A stretch of 64,000 nt of DNA from Malus domestica (GCF_042453785.1 NC_091670.1:35599501-35663500), one strand, 5' to 3'. Positions 45,355 through 56,203 are shown, counted from the first letter of the stretch. Notes: a model not told the origin generated them from the letters alone. Made by a program: numbers and translations.

Positions 45355-46726
45355 TATCTTTTAATGAGGCTTTATGTTATATTTGGTAGGTTTTACTCAA
45401 ATACTACAATCTTTCCTTGGAGAGAGATATCATGACAAAGAGAATTACCAAATTTGGGGCACTTGCAACCATTTGTGGAGGTTTGAAAGCAAACTACAGT
45501 ACTTCTGCTCCAAAGATCATGTATTACTCTGCTAGAGGTCCAGATCCGGAAGACAATTTTCTAGACGATGCAGATATAATGAAACCCAACTTGGTAGCTC
45601 CTGGAAATTCTATATGGGCTGCTTGGAGTTCTGTTGGGCAAGACTCGATTGAATTTCAAGGTGAGAACTTTGACATAGTGATTAAATTCAAATTACAACT
45701 ACTCTGTTTATTGAAAAATTTGCTTACTAATTTAGTGTTTTGGTTGATAGATGACAATTTTCTTTACTTCAAACATTATTGTGTAACTTCAGGTGAGCAC
45801 TTCGCAATGATGTCCGGGACAAGCATGGCTGCTCCTCATGTTGCTGGGCTTGCTGCACTGGTTAGGCAGAAGTTCCCCAATTTCAGTCCTTCTGCCATTG
45901 CATCTGCACTTTCCACAACAGCTTCTCTATATGACAGAAATGGTGGGCCCATAATGGCTCAGCGTGCTTATGCATTTCCAGATCAAAACCAGTCTCCAGC
46001 AACACCCTTTGACATGGGCAGTGGTTTTGTAAATGCTACAGCAGCGCTGAATCCAGGGTTGATTTTTGATACCAGTAAGTTTCTGTGTTTCTTCTTGTAA
46101 AAAAAAGTTGCTCTCTTCTCTGAGCCATATGATTGCAACTTTACTTATCTTTGAGAAAACCGATATGTGGTAAGAACAATCATCTTATCAAAAGTTGTGA
46201 TATTGATTAAAGACTCATTGGTGTTTCTTTTATTAAGTGATTATGTTTATGGTTCACAGTATATTTTGTCTGAAAACCATGTTTTCTTCTTGTAGGTTAT
46301 GACAATTATATGTCGTTTCTTTGTGGCATCAATGGATCGGCTCCTGTGGTCTTGAATTACACCGGTGAGAGCTGTTGGACGTATAATTCTACCATCAATG
46401 GCGGTGACCTGAACTTGCCATCAATAACAATAGCAAAACTAAACCAGTCTAGAACGGTGCTGAGAACAGTGAGGAACGTTGCTGCAAATGAAACCTATAG
46501 CGTTGGCTGGAGTGCTCCTTTCGGAGTTTCATTGAAGGTGTCTCCACTTCATTTTTCGATTGCCAGTGGGGAGACACAGGTCTTAAGTGTATTCGTTAAT
46601 GCTACGAGTAACAGCACAACTGCTAGCTATGGGAGGATCGGACTATTTGGACATCTAAGTCATGTTGTCAACATTCCATTGTCAGTCATTGTCAAAATCA
46701 CATATAATACTACTGCCAACGGTTAA
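40705..46726 (+). CDS. SBT2.2: Subtilisin-like serine protease, SBT2 group (SBT2.2-like)
   Basis: Ten exons: 40705-40925, 41480-41639, 41846-42243, 42669-42764, 43939-44011, 44177-44459, 44937-45262, 45390-45660, 45793-46074 and 46296-46726. They join in phase to 846 residues. The signal peptide (about 1-24) is followed by an I9 propeptide with AVYIVTLREAP. The catalytic triad is visible: Asp183 (GFIDTGIDPTHSSF), His258 (GEGHGTHTAS), Ser620 (MSGTSMAAPH), plus the oxyanion Asn365 (QAAGNTGPSP). A protease-associated region lies between them and a C-terminal fibronectin-like domain carries several N-glycosylation sites. Full length, no lesions. Such enzymes are secreted and process proteins in the plant cell wall; substrates of this group are largely unknown. 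Assignment to SBT2.2 versus its sister SBT2.3 is from memory. Intron 4 carries a SINE and intron 7 a (CT)n tract. Confidence 0.92.
42969..43106 (-). mobile_element. Short SINE-like retroposon in subtilase intron 4
   Basis: 138 bp flanked by the 17-bp direct repeat ATGATACGGCACTTAAT (42952-42968 and 43107-43123). On the minus strand it starts AACTCTGCCTGTGTAAG, contains GCCGGTCCCAAGTCCGGATA and ends with a TTG-repeat tail (acaacaacaaca on the plus strand). Non-coding and unlike the tRNA-SINE family elsewhere in the window. Confidence 0.88.
45296..45352 (+). repeat. (CT)n microsatellite in subtilase intron 7
   Basis: About 27 CT units, one interruption, 38 bp before the exon 8 acceptor, where it may act as an extended polypyrimidine tract. 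Confidence 0.95.
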
Positions 46727-46881
46727 AAATCGACACGGTCTGCTTTATTTGATTTGGTTGGTTTTGGTTTTTTGGCTTGCAAAATGTGATTAACCATTCA
46801 TTCATTGTATTGTAAATGTAAGGTCATGCAAGTCTTGTAACATTTGTTTTGTAGATACAGTGAAAAATTCTACAGAAGTGT

Positions 46882-46885
<4 letters not shown>

Positions 46886-46934
<49 letters not shown>
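46886..46934 (+). repeat. (CT)n microsatellite in the subtilase 3' flank
   Basis: About 24 CT units, 160 bp after the stop codon. A shorter run follows at 47087-47104. Confidence 0.95.
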
Positions 46935-46935
<1 letters not shown>

Positions 46936-47124
46936 GCAGCATATCAGTTAATAACAAGGGTTTAGTTAGATCGGGCTGTGATTAATCATTTAAAATTTGA
47001 TTGTAGCTAATGAAAGTCGTCTTTGTTATGAAAATAAGTTAGAAACGAATTGTAACTGGCCATGGCAGCTGCGGCTTGTGCAGAATCTCTCTCTCTCTCT
47101 CTCTTTAGAACTCTACTACTCCTC

Positions 47125-48048
47125 TATTGAGAATGAATCCCACATTGATGAGAAGAGACCTTAGAGGGACCTTGCATGGGCTTATAAGAGGTTGGGTTAT
47201 TCCCCATAATGTCAATTGGTTTTACAGTGGAACCTCAACTTTCTTCATGGTATAAGTATCAAAACAGGTTGTCCCACACGTTTACATGTGGACAAGGGCG
47301 ACATGCCCATGCAAAGTCCCTCCTCCCATCAATATGTGACTCATTCTCAGTAAAGCCTAACACGTGGACAAAGGTGACTTGGACACATGGACAAGGGTGA
47401 TGTGGAGCACATGTGGTGACCTGGACACATGGACAAGGGTCAACTTTCTTCATGGTATCAGTATTAGAGTAGGTTGTCCTACACATTTACACGTGGACAA
47501 GAGTGACATGCCCATGCAAGGTCCCTCCTCCCATCAATGTGTGACTCATTCTTAATAAAGCCTAACATGTGGACAAAGGTGACTTGGACACATGGACAAG
47601 GGTGATGTGGGTCACATGTGGTGACCTAGACACAAGGACAAGGGTAAACTTTCTTCATGGTATCATTATCAGAGCGAGTTGTCCCACACATTTACACATG
47701 GACAAGGATGACGTGCCCATGTAAGGTCTCTCCTCCCATTAATGCATGACTCATTCTCAATGTGGACAAAGGTGACCCGGACACATGGACAAGGATGATG
47801 TGGAGCCTAACACATGGACAAGGGTGATGTGGATCCTAACATGTGGACAAAGGTGACCGGGGCACATGGACAAGGGTGATGTGCAGCACGCGTGGCCGTA
47901 TGGCTTTACACGTGGGACAACCTGCTCTGATACCAAGAAGGGGTTGAGGTTCCACCATAAAACCAATTGGCAATATAGGGAGTAGCTCAACCTCTTGTAA
48001 GTCCATGCAAAGTCTCTCTTCCCATCAATGTGGAAGTCATTCTCAACA
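47125..48048 (+). mobile_element. Retroelement derivative with inverted LTRs and a 205-bp tandem array
   Basis: A plus-strand LTR-like segment at 47125-47247 (tattgagaatgaatcccaca to ctttcttca) is followed by a primer-site-like tggtat...caaaacagg. A minus-strand LTR plus primer site (complement of gctctgatacca) lies at 47923-48048. Between them the segment 'ctttcttcatggtat, primer site, cacacatttacacgtggac, cattctcaataaagcctaac' is repeated with a period of 205 bp (starts 47236, 47441, 47646). The third copy is shortened and followed by variants of 'cacatggacaagggtgatg'. No coding capacity. Same LTR family as the TRIM-like elements at 24.1 and 28.2 kb. Confidence 0.8.
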
Positions 48049-48059
48049 TCTTTAGCCTC

Positions 48060-49012
48060 TAAAATGCAGTTACTTTGCATTATATAGTCTCTTTTTCAAC
48101 ATGGAAAATTGGAAAAGTTTTCGAACTTTTTCTTAAAAAAAATGGATACATTAAATAGATCATTCATTTTTGAGATAAATTTACTCTCTTTAAGGTGATT
48201 TGGTATCTAATTGTTCAAGTATCAAATAATTAAGGGTAATGTTAGGGAGATTAAATAAGCATGTTTATCAACGTGTAAGTAATAAACTAATCATCAACTT
48301 CCATGTCCTTTAGTTTTTAAAACTTTGTCTACAAATTTAATCTCCCTAGCATTACTCAATAATTAATATTAATATGAGACTCACTTATTTTTATTTCGTG
48401 AAAAATGTTTTCATTGATGATCATTCATCAAGACCCACCTATTGTCCAATGCAAATGATTAAAAAATTATGTAGGAAATTAGGTATAAATTAAAGGTCAT
48501 TTTAGTTTCGGTCCCTAATTAGCTTGTTAGATTGAAACCTTATTTGTTTAAATATTTTGATTGGGTCCTTAATTAGCATCATTTAAGAGATTTAACTCAT
48601 GCATTTATGCATTTAATGTCCCACAAATTATGAAATTTAAACAAATTCATATAATATTTTTAAAATATAATAATACTTAAAAATCAATAATAGGGTAATA
48701 TTTTTCTTCACAAAATTATAGCAAAAAAATAATGTACCCACATAATTATTAACATATTTTAAAAAATAACTATTGATATATTTTAAAACATAAAACAAAT
48801 ACATATAATTAGCATGGGTACATTTGGAAAAATTAAAAATGAGTACAATAAAATAAAAAATATGGGTACAAATACAAACAAAAGTTTAAAAAATATGGGC
48901 ATAAAAAGAAATTAATATATGGGTACAAATTAAAACTAAAAATAAAATTGGCACAAATTAAAAAAGGATTGCAAATTAAAAATGGGTACAAACTAAAAAT
49001 GAAAATATATGA
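48060..49012. other. AT-rich spacer
   Basis: From about 48810 to 49010 the phrase 'atgggtacaaatt(a)aaa' recurs irregularly, a degenerate short-period repeat. No gene. Confidence 0.4.
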
Positions 49013-49022
49013 TTAAAAATTA

Positions 49023-49762
49023 GCTTTTTATATTAGCACCCCACAAAATGTTGAATGCACCTCACATTAAAATTTAATATTAAATGACTTATTTACCCCA
49101 CTATGCAATGACAATTTGACCTTATTAGGTTTAAAAAAAATTCTAAATACACCCCAAATCACTTTTAGCGTATTATTTATCTTCTCAACTATCAAAACCC
49201 TCTCATCCTCCATTGTTGAACAAAACCCTAACCAATGATACTGCAAACATGTTGATTGAGAAAAATTGTTTTTGACGAATGGAACACGAAATCGATGTTT
49301 CGGAAGCTTCACATGAGGTAAGACTTCATTATTTTCATTGTTTTAGTGATTTCGATGACATCGATAATTATTTAATCTTGCATTTGCTGAGTTATTTAAA
49401 CTTCTATATTCATAATCATCTTTTAGGGTTCATATTAATCTTGTGTACCGAGTAACATAAGTCGTATTAGTGCTAGAGTCATATACCATTACAAAGTAGG
49501 TACCCGCTCGGCCTCAAATAACGAGTTCAAAGCATAATTGTTAGGTGATATGGAAGTGAAAAGAAACCTAAAAGCTTGGAGGAAGTGGGGTGTATAGAAA
49601 ATTAAAAATGAGTGTTATAAGATTTGAGAAATGTGGGGTGTACAGAAAATGTAGGGTGTATGTATAAAATATAAGGTGTATATTGAGAATGTGGGTGTGG
49701 GGGTGTTATGGGAAAGTATGTAGGGTTTATTCAACAATTTGTGGGGTGTTAATATAATAAGC
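49023..49762. mobile_element. TIR element, about 740 bp
   Basis: Ends GCTTTTTATATTAGCACCCC and (complement of right) GGCTTATTATATTAACACCC, followed by cacaaa and gttgaat blocks in both arms. Near-identical flanks ttaaaaatta (49013-49022) and ttaaaaaatta (49764-49774) suggest a target duplication of 9-10 bp with one indel. No transposase seen. Confidence 0.7.
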
Positions 49763-49773
49763 CTTAAAAAATT

Positions 49774-49927
49774 AGGAAAACTAATAAAAATGGCTTGAAA
49801 ACTTTGAGTTTTAACGATAATGACAAAATAAATGGTAAAGTGAATAGTATCAGGATTGACTTTTTAGTGTAAAAATATGGTTTTTCGTTAAAGTGAACAG
49901 TACCAGGATCTTTTCGTTAAAGTTCCC
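49774..49927 (-). mobile_element. 154-bp MITE, copy d
   Basis: Starts AGGAAAACTAATAAAAATGG and ends CGTTAAAGTTCCC. It abuts the TIR element 49023-49762. No target duplication could be recognised for this copy. Confidence 0.82.
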
Positions 49928-49929
49928 AT

Positions 49930-51700
49930 AATAAGTTAGCCATAAATATAAATATACCCTATGTAACATTTCTAACAATAAATGAATATATTTAGAAATA
50001 AAAAAATATTTTGTTATTGAAATAATTAACAGTTAATTAGAATTAGATGCCTCATTTTAGATTTTTCTAAATTAAACATCTATTACTTTTCAACTTTTGA
50101 TTAAAGTGCTTTTACTTTTAATTAAACTTTATATTCCAGGTATATTCTTAATTTAAGTATTTTATAAATTCTTTTAAATCCATTTTTATGTAAAAAAAAA
50201 TGCACTCAATAATATTCATTAATTTATTACTATTTTTATGGAATCTCATCCCTTCCTCAATTTAAGGATTCAATTATATCTACTGGGGTTCAAGATTAAT
50301 TAGATGAAATATAGTTTTTCCAATTCCAACTCAACATTTTATATAGATAATAAAAAAACAAGAGTTCGTTTATAATTAAAATTGAGATGTAGACTAGACT
50401 GCCTAATTTCATGCAACTGAAAATAAATTTGAATTTTTTAACAACTACTTATAGTAGAAACGTGAAATAAGAGTTTTCACATTTTTATTTATATTTAAAA
50501 TAAGTCCTTATTCCAATAATTAATTATTAAGAGTTGACAAAATATTTTTTAGTGCAATGTTTTAATGTGAACAGTTATTTTTTTTTTTTGGGTTACACAA
50601 CTTACACATAACGTACCATAAGTTTTGTACGTACCAAAATAAGGATAATACAACGTACTAATAACTTGATACGTACTAAATAAAGAATTGCATAACGTAC
50701 CAAAAGCAATATTTTATAACGTACCAAAATACTAATATGTACCTAGATTAAATTTATATAACGTACCAAATGATTGGTACGTTATATTTAATATATCTGT
50801 TTGGTACGTTATATTTAATATATGTGCATATTATATTTCATAATTGTATGTTAATAGGATGTTTATGTGTTTTTAGAATTTAAAACAACAAATTATTTGA
50901 ATAAGAAAAATTCAGTTTGAACGAATTATGATAAGATAAGATAGGAAGTTTGTGATGAGTTTAGAATATTTGTGATATTATTTTCTGAACTAGTTGATTA
51001 ATTAAATACAATAAAAATCATAATTTTTAATTAAAAATTAGTAGAAGAATGTTTGATCAAAAGTTTAAAAGTTATAGATGTTTGATTAAAAAAATTCAAA
51101 TTTGAGGCATCTATATCAAAATGCCCCAATTATTAATGACGTTTATTGAAACCTAAGAACCTTGATCAAAAATTAAAAAGGAATAATATTTTAATCCATG
51201 GAGTAACAAAAAGAGAGATGAGAACCTAATTTATTCGTAAATGAATCACGTGATTTATAATGTCCAAGTTGATAAATCGTAAATCATTAACCAATCAACT
51301 TTGTGTAATCTTAACTTTTGAAGGAATAATCTCCGGCCATCACAACAATCCTTGTTAAGAAAAAGGTCCTAGCTCAGATCGAAATGTGAATTGTGTAGAA
51401 TCCTTCGCAATACGTGCTGTATATGTATTGTATTCTTGCAATGTGTGCCCATTAATTTACTACTGGAAATCTAATCCTTTGAATGTCTTGAGCAGCTTGT
51501 ATGCATGCTAGACACATGCAGTCGCGCATGCATGAAAACCACTGTTTTCTTGGCACGTACTTCTGATTCACATTGCCTATTATGTATTGAGAGATGTAAA
51601 GTCAAGTCACATTTAATTATCATTAAGTTTACGGATGAGATTAGGCCAGAAGCGGCACTGCTTTCAATCCTCTGCTAGCCGCTGCCGAATGCCGATTGCC
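49930..51700. other. AT-rich spacer with an ACGTACC repeat cluster
   Basis: No gene. The only structured part is the cluster at 50610-50815, listed separately. The right end holds the promoter of the proline-rich protein gene. Confidence 0.4.
50610..50815. repeat. Degenerate cluster of (a)taacgtacca motifs
   Basis: About ten occurrences of cgtacc/ggtacg within 200 bp, mostly as aacgtaccaaa. The last two are inverted (tggtacgttatatttaatat, twice). Spacing is irregular, 15-40 bp. No TIRs or ORF. Confidence 0.6.
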
Positions 51701-51772
51701 ATCTAATTAAATCCTGCCAGTTTCTTGTCTACTCTTTCTAATGGTTATCACGACCATCAAGAGCCATGCATG

Positions 51773-51774
<2 letters not shown>

Positions 51775-51806
<32 letters not shown>
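51775..51806 (+). repeat. (CT)n microsatellite before the proline-rich protein gene
   Basis: About 15 CT units running into tatatatatctatatacac, which can serve as TATA region for the gene starting at 51885. Confidence 0.9.
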
Positions 51807-51813
<7 letters not shown>

Positions 51814-51884
51814 CTATATACACACATACACTAAGGCTTTGAACTTGAGCTCTCTCTATATCTTCACTCATGTTTTCTCCAACG

Positions 51885-52355
51885 ATGAGTTTCAAAATGG
51901 GACTGATTCATTGTTGCTTGTTGTTGTGTCTGATCGTTATGGTAGCCAATCATGTTGAAGCACGTCAGCAGCCTACAGAGATTCCAAAACAGGTTGAGGA
52001 GGAGCAAACCAAGGGAAAACCCCTAGGAGGAAGTGGTAATGATCAAAGTGAAGGAAAGGTGATGGAGCAGTCCTCAGGAAAGGCAAAGATGGATGAGTTG
52101 GGTGAGATGAAGAATTTGCCACCACTTCCTAATATTCCCATTCCACCCCAATTCCCATTGCCGCCCCAAATTCCTGGCTTTCCAATTCCACAATTCCCGT
52201 TTCCACCCCAAATTCCTGGCCTTCCAATTCCGCAATTCCCCTTCCCACCCCCATTTGAGATTCCTAATGCCCCTCCATTCCCATCAATTCCCAATTTCCC
52301 ATTCCCTCCTTTTAATATTCCTAATATCCCCCTCTTTTCACCTCCTCCTGCTTAA
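51885..52355 (+). CDS. Secreted proline-rich protein
   Basis: Single exon, 156 residues from ATG 51885. In-frame ATGs at 51870 and 51897 are also possible; 51885 has an A at -3. A signal peptide (about LIHCCLLLCLIVMVANHVEA) precedes a hydrophilic stretch (residues about 30-78) and then a proline-rich domain of short units such as PPQIPGFPIPQFPF and PPQIPGLPIPQFPF. The architecture fits an extracellular or cell-wall proline-rich structural protein (PELPK/PRP-like); no enzyme domain. It converges with a related gene on the other strand at 53027-53746, and both share the FPFPP/IPxIP style. Exact family unknown. Confidence 0.7.
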   Translation: MSFKMGLIHCCLLLCLIVMVANHVEARQQPTEIPKQVEEEQTKGKPLGGSGNDQSEGKVMEQSSGKAKMDELGEMKNLPPLPNIPIPPQFPLPPQIPGFPIPQFPFPPQIPGLPIPQFPFPPPFEIPNAPPFPSIPNFPFPPFNIPNIPLFSPPPA

Positions 52356-53026
52356 CTTTTCTAGTTGATTAATTAATTAGTAAGCTTTATGTTACTTTGC
52401 AAGTTCTATCAACTAATGAGTGTATGTTTTTTTGCAACTTAAGTAGGTGAGCTGGGTTAATATGTACTTTTCGTATGATGTTAATTTCAATTTAATAGTG
52501 AAAAGTATTTAGTTTCCCTAACCAACTTATATGCAACATTTGTATTGTGGTCTAATTACAATTTTTACACCATTCAGATCAATTACGGTTAAAATAATTG
52601 GGATGATGATATTAACACTTTTTTTTTTGTCCAACTTGTAGGGTATAGCTAAAAATAGTTAGTATAGTGATATTAATACTCACTTTATATGGCCTCGAGC
52701 ACTCCTTCAATAAGTACAAAAACTGGCAAATTATTCAATTTAGAGAGTAGATTAAAATAGTAGTGACAAAAACGCTACGCAAAGGTTGAAAAAAGTACTT
52801 ATGATATCAGCCTGTGGTATGAGTAATTGAGGAACAATGAGTCATCAATAGATTGAGTGCATTATAGCTAAAAAGATGAAGTTAACATCATCTCTAAAAC
52901 ATTGAAAGGAAAAAAAAGGTGAATCATCACTAAATCAAGCTGCAATTTGAGAACACACAATATGAACTAGCTTGCTAGGAGTAGTAAAAAAAAAAAAGAA
53001 ATTGCCGTGCCTACAACAAAGGTAAT
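52356..53026. other. Shared 3' region of the convergent proline-rich genes
   Basis: AT-rich, no ORF. Holds the 3' UTRs of both genes. Confidence 0.4.
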
Positions 53027-53746
53027 TCATGGGGTGGTTGTTGCCTCCTTGGTTGGAATCACTGGGTCTGAAATCTTAGCCAGCACTGGTGGCCGTAGAG
53101 GAGCAAAAGGATTATTAACTGAAGGCATGGTTGGGAATGGGAATGGGAATGGGGGAATTGAAGGGATTTTGGGAATTGTTGGGAAGCCAGGAAATGGGAG
53201 CAAAAAGTTCATATTTTCAACTGGGCTGGGAAGCTGCTGCACCATGGGCTCTTTGAAGTATGGCACTGTTGGTTCCATTTGGCTGTTGAGACTTGAGGGT
53301 GCGTTTGGTACGCAGACGGGACGGAACGGGACGGGACGGGACGGAACGAAGGTGTAATTTTTGAAAAAGACATGGGGTATATTTGTCTTAAAATGGTAAA
53401 ACATTGCGTTCCACAAACGTGGAACAAACCCGTTCCAGGGGGGAGGTGGAACGCAAAAACACTCAAAATCTGTCCCGTGGAACAGCCCGTTCCACCCATT
53501 TTTGGCGCACCAAACGCGGGACGGAACGCCTCGTCCCGTTCCGTCCCATCCCGTCCCGTCCCGTCCCACGTACCAAACGCACCCTGACTGCACAGCTGAG
53601 GAGGAAGAGTCCGATCCCAAGAATTGCATCGTTGATGGCTTCTTTAGCTCCAACAAGCGGCTGGATGCCAAGCATAAGTGAAAGCTGCAAAGTAGCGAGC
53701 CGAGAAAGAGCAAGTACAAGAGAGAACTGAGACCAGTGAAAGCCAT
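53027..53746 (-). CDS. Secreted proline-rich protein with in-frame transposon insertion
   Basis: An uninterrupted frame of 239 residues. The signal peptide (LLYLLFLGSLLCSFHLCLA) is followed by a short mature N-part ending SSSSAVQ, then 97 residues derived from a MITE (53297-53584 plus its 3-bp duplication), then the original proline-rich tail (FPGFPTIPKIPSIPPFPFPF). Without the MITE the protein would have 142 residues, similar in plan to the neighbour at 51885-52355. The inserted part is Trp/Gly/Arg-rich (GRDGTGWDGTGRG) and adds several cysteines. A second MITE sits directly before the ATG. Whether the enlarged protein is made, or the MITE is spliced out, cannot be told from sequence. A TATA-like tatatatttagggg lies near 53985 (minus). 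Confidence 0.65.
   Translation of the reverse strand: MAFTGLSSLLYLLFLGSLLCSFHLCLASSRLLELKKPSTMQFLGSDSSSSAVQSGCVWYVGRDGTGWDGTGRGVPSRVWCAKNGWNGLFHGTDFECFCVPPPPWNGFVPRLWNAMFYHFKTNIPHVFFKNYTFVPSRPVPFRPVCVPNAPSSLNSQMEPTVPYFKEPMVQQLPSPVENMNFLLPFPGFPTIPKIPSIPPFPFPFPTMPSVNNPFAPLRPPVLAKISDPVIPTKEATTTP
53297..53584. mobile_element. 288-bp MITE (PIF/Harbinger-like) inside the proline-rich ORF
   Basis: Inverted ends GGGTGCGTTTGGTACG, followed by GGGACGG-rich repeats in both arms. The 3-bp duplication TGA is at 53294-53296 and 53585-53587. A TNA-type 3-bp duplication and GGGTGCGTTTGG ends fit the Tourist/PIF-Harbinger group. GC-rich compared with its surroundings. Confidence 0.85.
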
Positions 53747-53754
53747 AATAATTA

Positions 53755-53908
53755 AGGAAAACTAATGAAAAAGCCTTGAAAACTTTGAGTTTTAATGATA
53801 AGGACAAAATAAAGGGTAAAGTGAATAGTACCCGGATTGACTTTTTAGTGTAAAAATGTGGTTTTTCGTTAAAGTGAACAGTACCGGGTGCTTTTCATTA
53901 AAGTTCCC
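53755..53908 (-). mobile_element. 154-bp MITE, copy e, at the start codon of the proline-rich gene
   Basis: Perfect 9-bp duplication TAATAATTA at 53746-53754 and 53909-53917. The inner copy includes the first base of the ATG of the minus-strand gene (53746-53744), so the leader of that gene is almost entirely MITE sequence. Confidence 0.92.
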
Positions 53909-54400
53909 TAATAATTATTAGGTCAACTGAGAAAATTAAGTGATGATATATATCGATGGTGATCAGAGAGTGGGGCGCTTTTTATATATTTAGGGGCAGA
54001 GAAGAGAGAGTGAATTATAGTTTGGCTACTTAATGGTTGGTTCATGGTTTTCGTGCTACTTCTACTTTGAACCTAATACTTGAGTCATGCACACATTTTG
54101 GCTTTTGGCTTTTGACTTCATCTAATAGGAAGTTGAACTGTTTTGGTGTTTCACTTTGTTAATGAGATTAGGGACTTTTCATCAAGAAAAGCATGTGCCT
54201 CAATTACAAGATTAGAACTTCATTGGTTGAATCATTAGCTACGAATTTGTCTTGTAATCTGTCGTATACATCTCATTCTATCAACCTCTTTCCTGTTCTA
54301 TGATAGACACAAGGTGATATTGGATTAATAAGGAAAACTGATTGATGGAAGGCTAAGTAATAGTACAAGGGCAGAGAAGAGAGAAAGTGAATTCTATTTT

Positions 54401-54554
54401 GGGAACTTTAGCGAAATGCACACAGTACTGTTCATTTTAACGAAAAACCACATTTTTACACTAAAAAGTCAATCTTGGTACTATTCACTTTACCATTTAT
54501 TTTGTCCTTATCGTTAAAACTCAAAGTTTTCAAGCTCTTTTCATTAGTTTTCCT
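54401..54554 (+). mobile_element. 154-bp MITE, copy f
   Basis: GGGAACTTTAGCGAAATG to TTCATTAGTTTTCCT, flanked by a perfect 9-bp duplication TTCTATTTT at 54392-54400 and 54555-54563. Confidence 0.92.
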
Positions 54555-54563
54555 TTCTATTTT

Positions 54564-56203
54564 TGGTGCATGGGTCATCTCTCTGAGATTTTCAAGGCCC
54601 TATGCGAAATTTACAAAATAGCTCATTCTTAAGATAATTTTTCAAAAAAAAGTAAAGATAATGTACTGATGTTAGAAAGCAATAACTTAAATCAAAACAA
54701 ACTTAAGACTTACTGATTGTAAATTTATAAATGTCATTAAATAATAAGTAAAAAGAGTTACAAACATAACCTTTACTAAATAGTCAAAATCACTTCAATC
54801 TAAAACAACCAAACAAAAAAAAAAGTTTCAAAAACTCTAATGTCAAAGTTTCACTTGAATATATAGCATTATTATATAATAGAATTGAAAGAAAAAAAAA
54901 ATGTTTTTTGATGTTATTATTAGCACTTCAAACATCTCATTAAAATACACTCCAAATATTTATATATATTTAGAAAGAAAAAAACTTACATGTATAAAGA
55001 GTGCACAATAATATTTTTTTAATATATAGCATTATTACATATAAATTTTACATGGAAATTTTTTTGAGGCCCTTGAAATTTGGGGCTGCACCTTTCGCTC
55101 CCCTAGTTGGTGTTCAGGGCTCCCATCCTGCTTCCACCTTGAACCTAATATTTGACTCATGCACGCAGTTTGGCTTTTGAATTTAGCTCGGTAGGTTTTT
55201 ATAGAGAAAAGTTGTTTTTTTTATGGCATTTTGGTAGTTTTGTGAGGATGAAAGATTAAGTGGCAATGTAAATTCTTATATTTTGTCGTAGATAATTATT
55301 CTGGAAATAAAGCGCTTAACCAGGAAGAAAAATATGTTTTATATAAGGTAGTAAAAAAGTAGAAGACAAGAACACTAAACTCACAAACACAAAAAAGACT
55401 TCAAAGTTGTCTAGCCTACCTTTTCCCAATTCTTTTTGTAATTCAACACCTTTACAAATTGTATTTATGTTTTAATATCTGCTACATTACTTATATTATC
55501 GATTTCTTGAAAGAAAACTTCATTTCAAAGCAATTTAGCTACCAGTAAGAAAAAAAAATTTAGATTTTATCATAATCTTACTGTGTCTATTTCAAAAAAT
55601 TAATATTGTGTCCGTACAAGTGGATGGGCATGTTTAGTACTCTACTTGAATCCAACTTTTTAAACTCAAAAACAATTTTCAAGTTTTAGGCCTTAAAAAC
55701 TTGTTTGGTACGACTATTTTCAAAAACTGAACTCAAGACTGACAAAAAAATATAGTATATTCTCTAAAAACATTAAAAAGTGAGTTTTTAGAGTTTTTAA
55801 ATTTAAACTCACTCATTTCTTTTCGCTCCCTCCTCCCCTCTCTCTAAATCTATCTCTCTATCTTTTCTTTTTTCCCTCTCTTTTTTTTTTACATTTTTCG
55901 TCTCTTCTCCAATCCACTCTCTTCATTCTCTGGATTCTTTCTCACTCCTCTTCCTCTCTATCTCGTCCAATCCTCTCTCTTCTTTCTCTTTTCCTCAATC
56001 ATCTCTTACTTTCTTTATTCTTCTCTCTTTTTTCTCCCTCTATTGCGACCCCATCTTTTTAGATCTCTTTGTCTAGTTGAAGTTGTAAGATTTAAAATTT
56101 TTAAATCACAAACCAATTAAGTTTTTGAGTCTTAAAGAAAATTGTTTTCAAGAAATGTTCTTAAGAAATAATAAAAAATTTCAAATAGGATACCAAACAA
56201 GCC
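54564..56203. other. Spacer with dispersed local duplications
   Basis: No gene. The phrase ccttgaacctaatatttgac (about 55135-55190) also occurs near 54068, 59290 and 60715. A pyrimidine-rich stretch lies at 55810-56060. Confidence 0.4.

Noticed and set aside
47209..48080. His/Cys-rich ORFs on both strands
   Set aside because: They follow the 205-bp tandem repeat and the cacatggacaagg minisatellite; not conserved as protein between repeat units.
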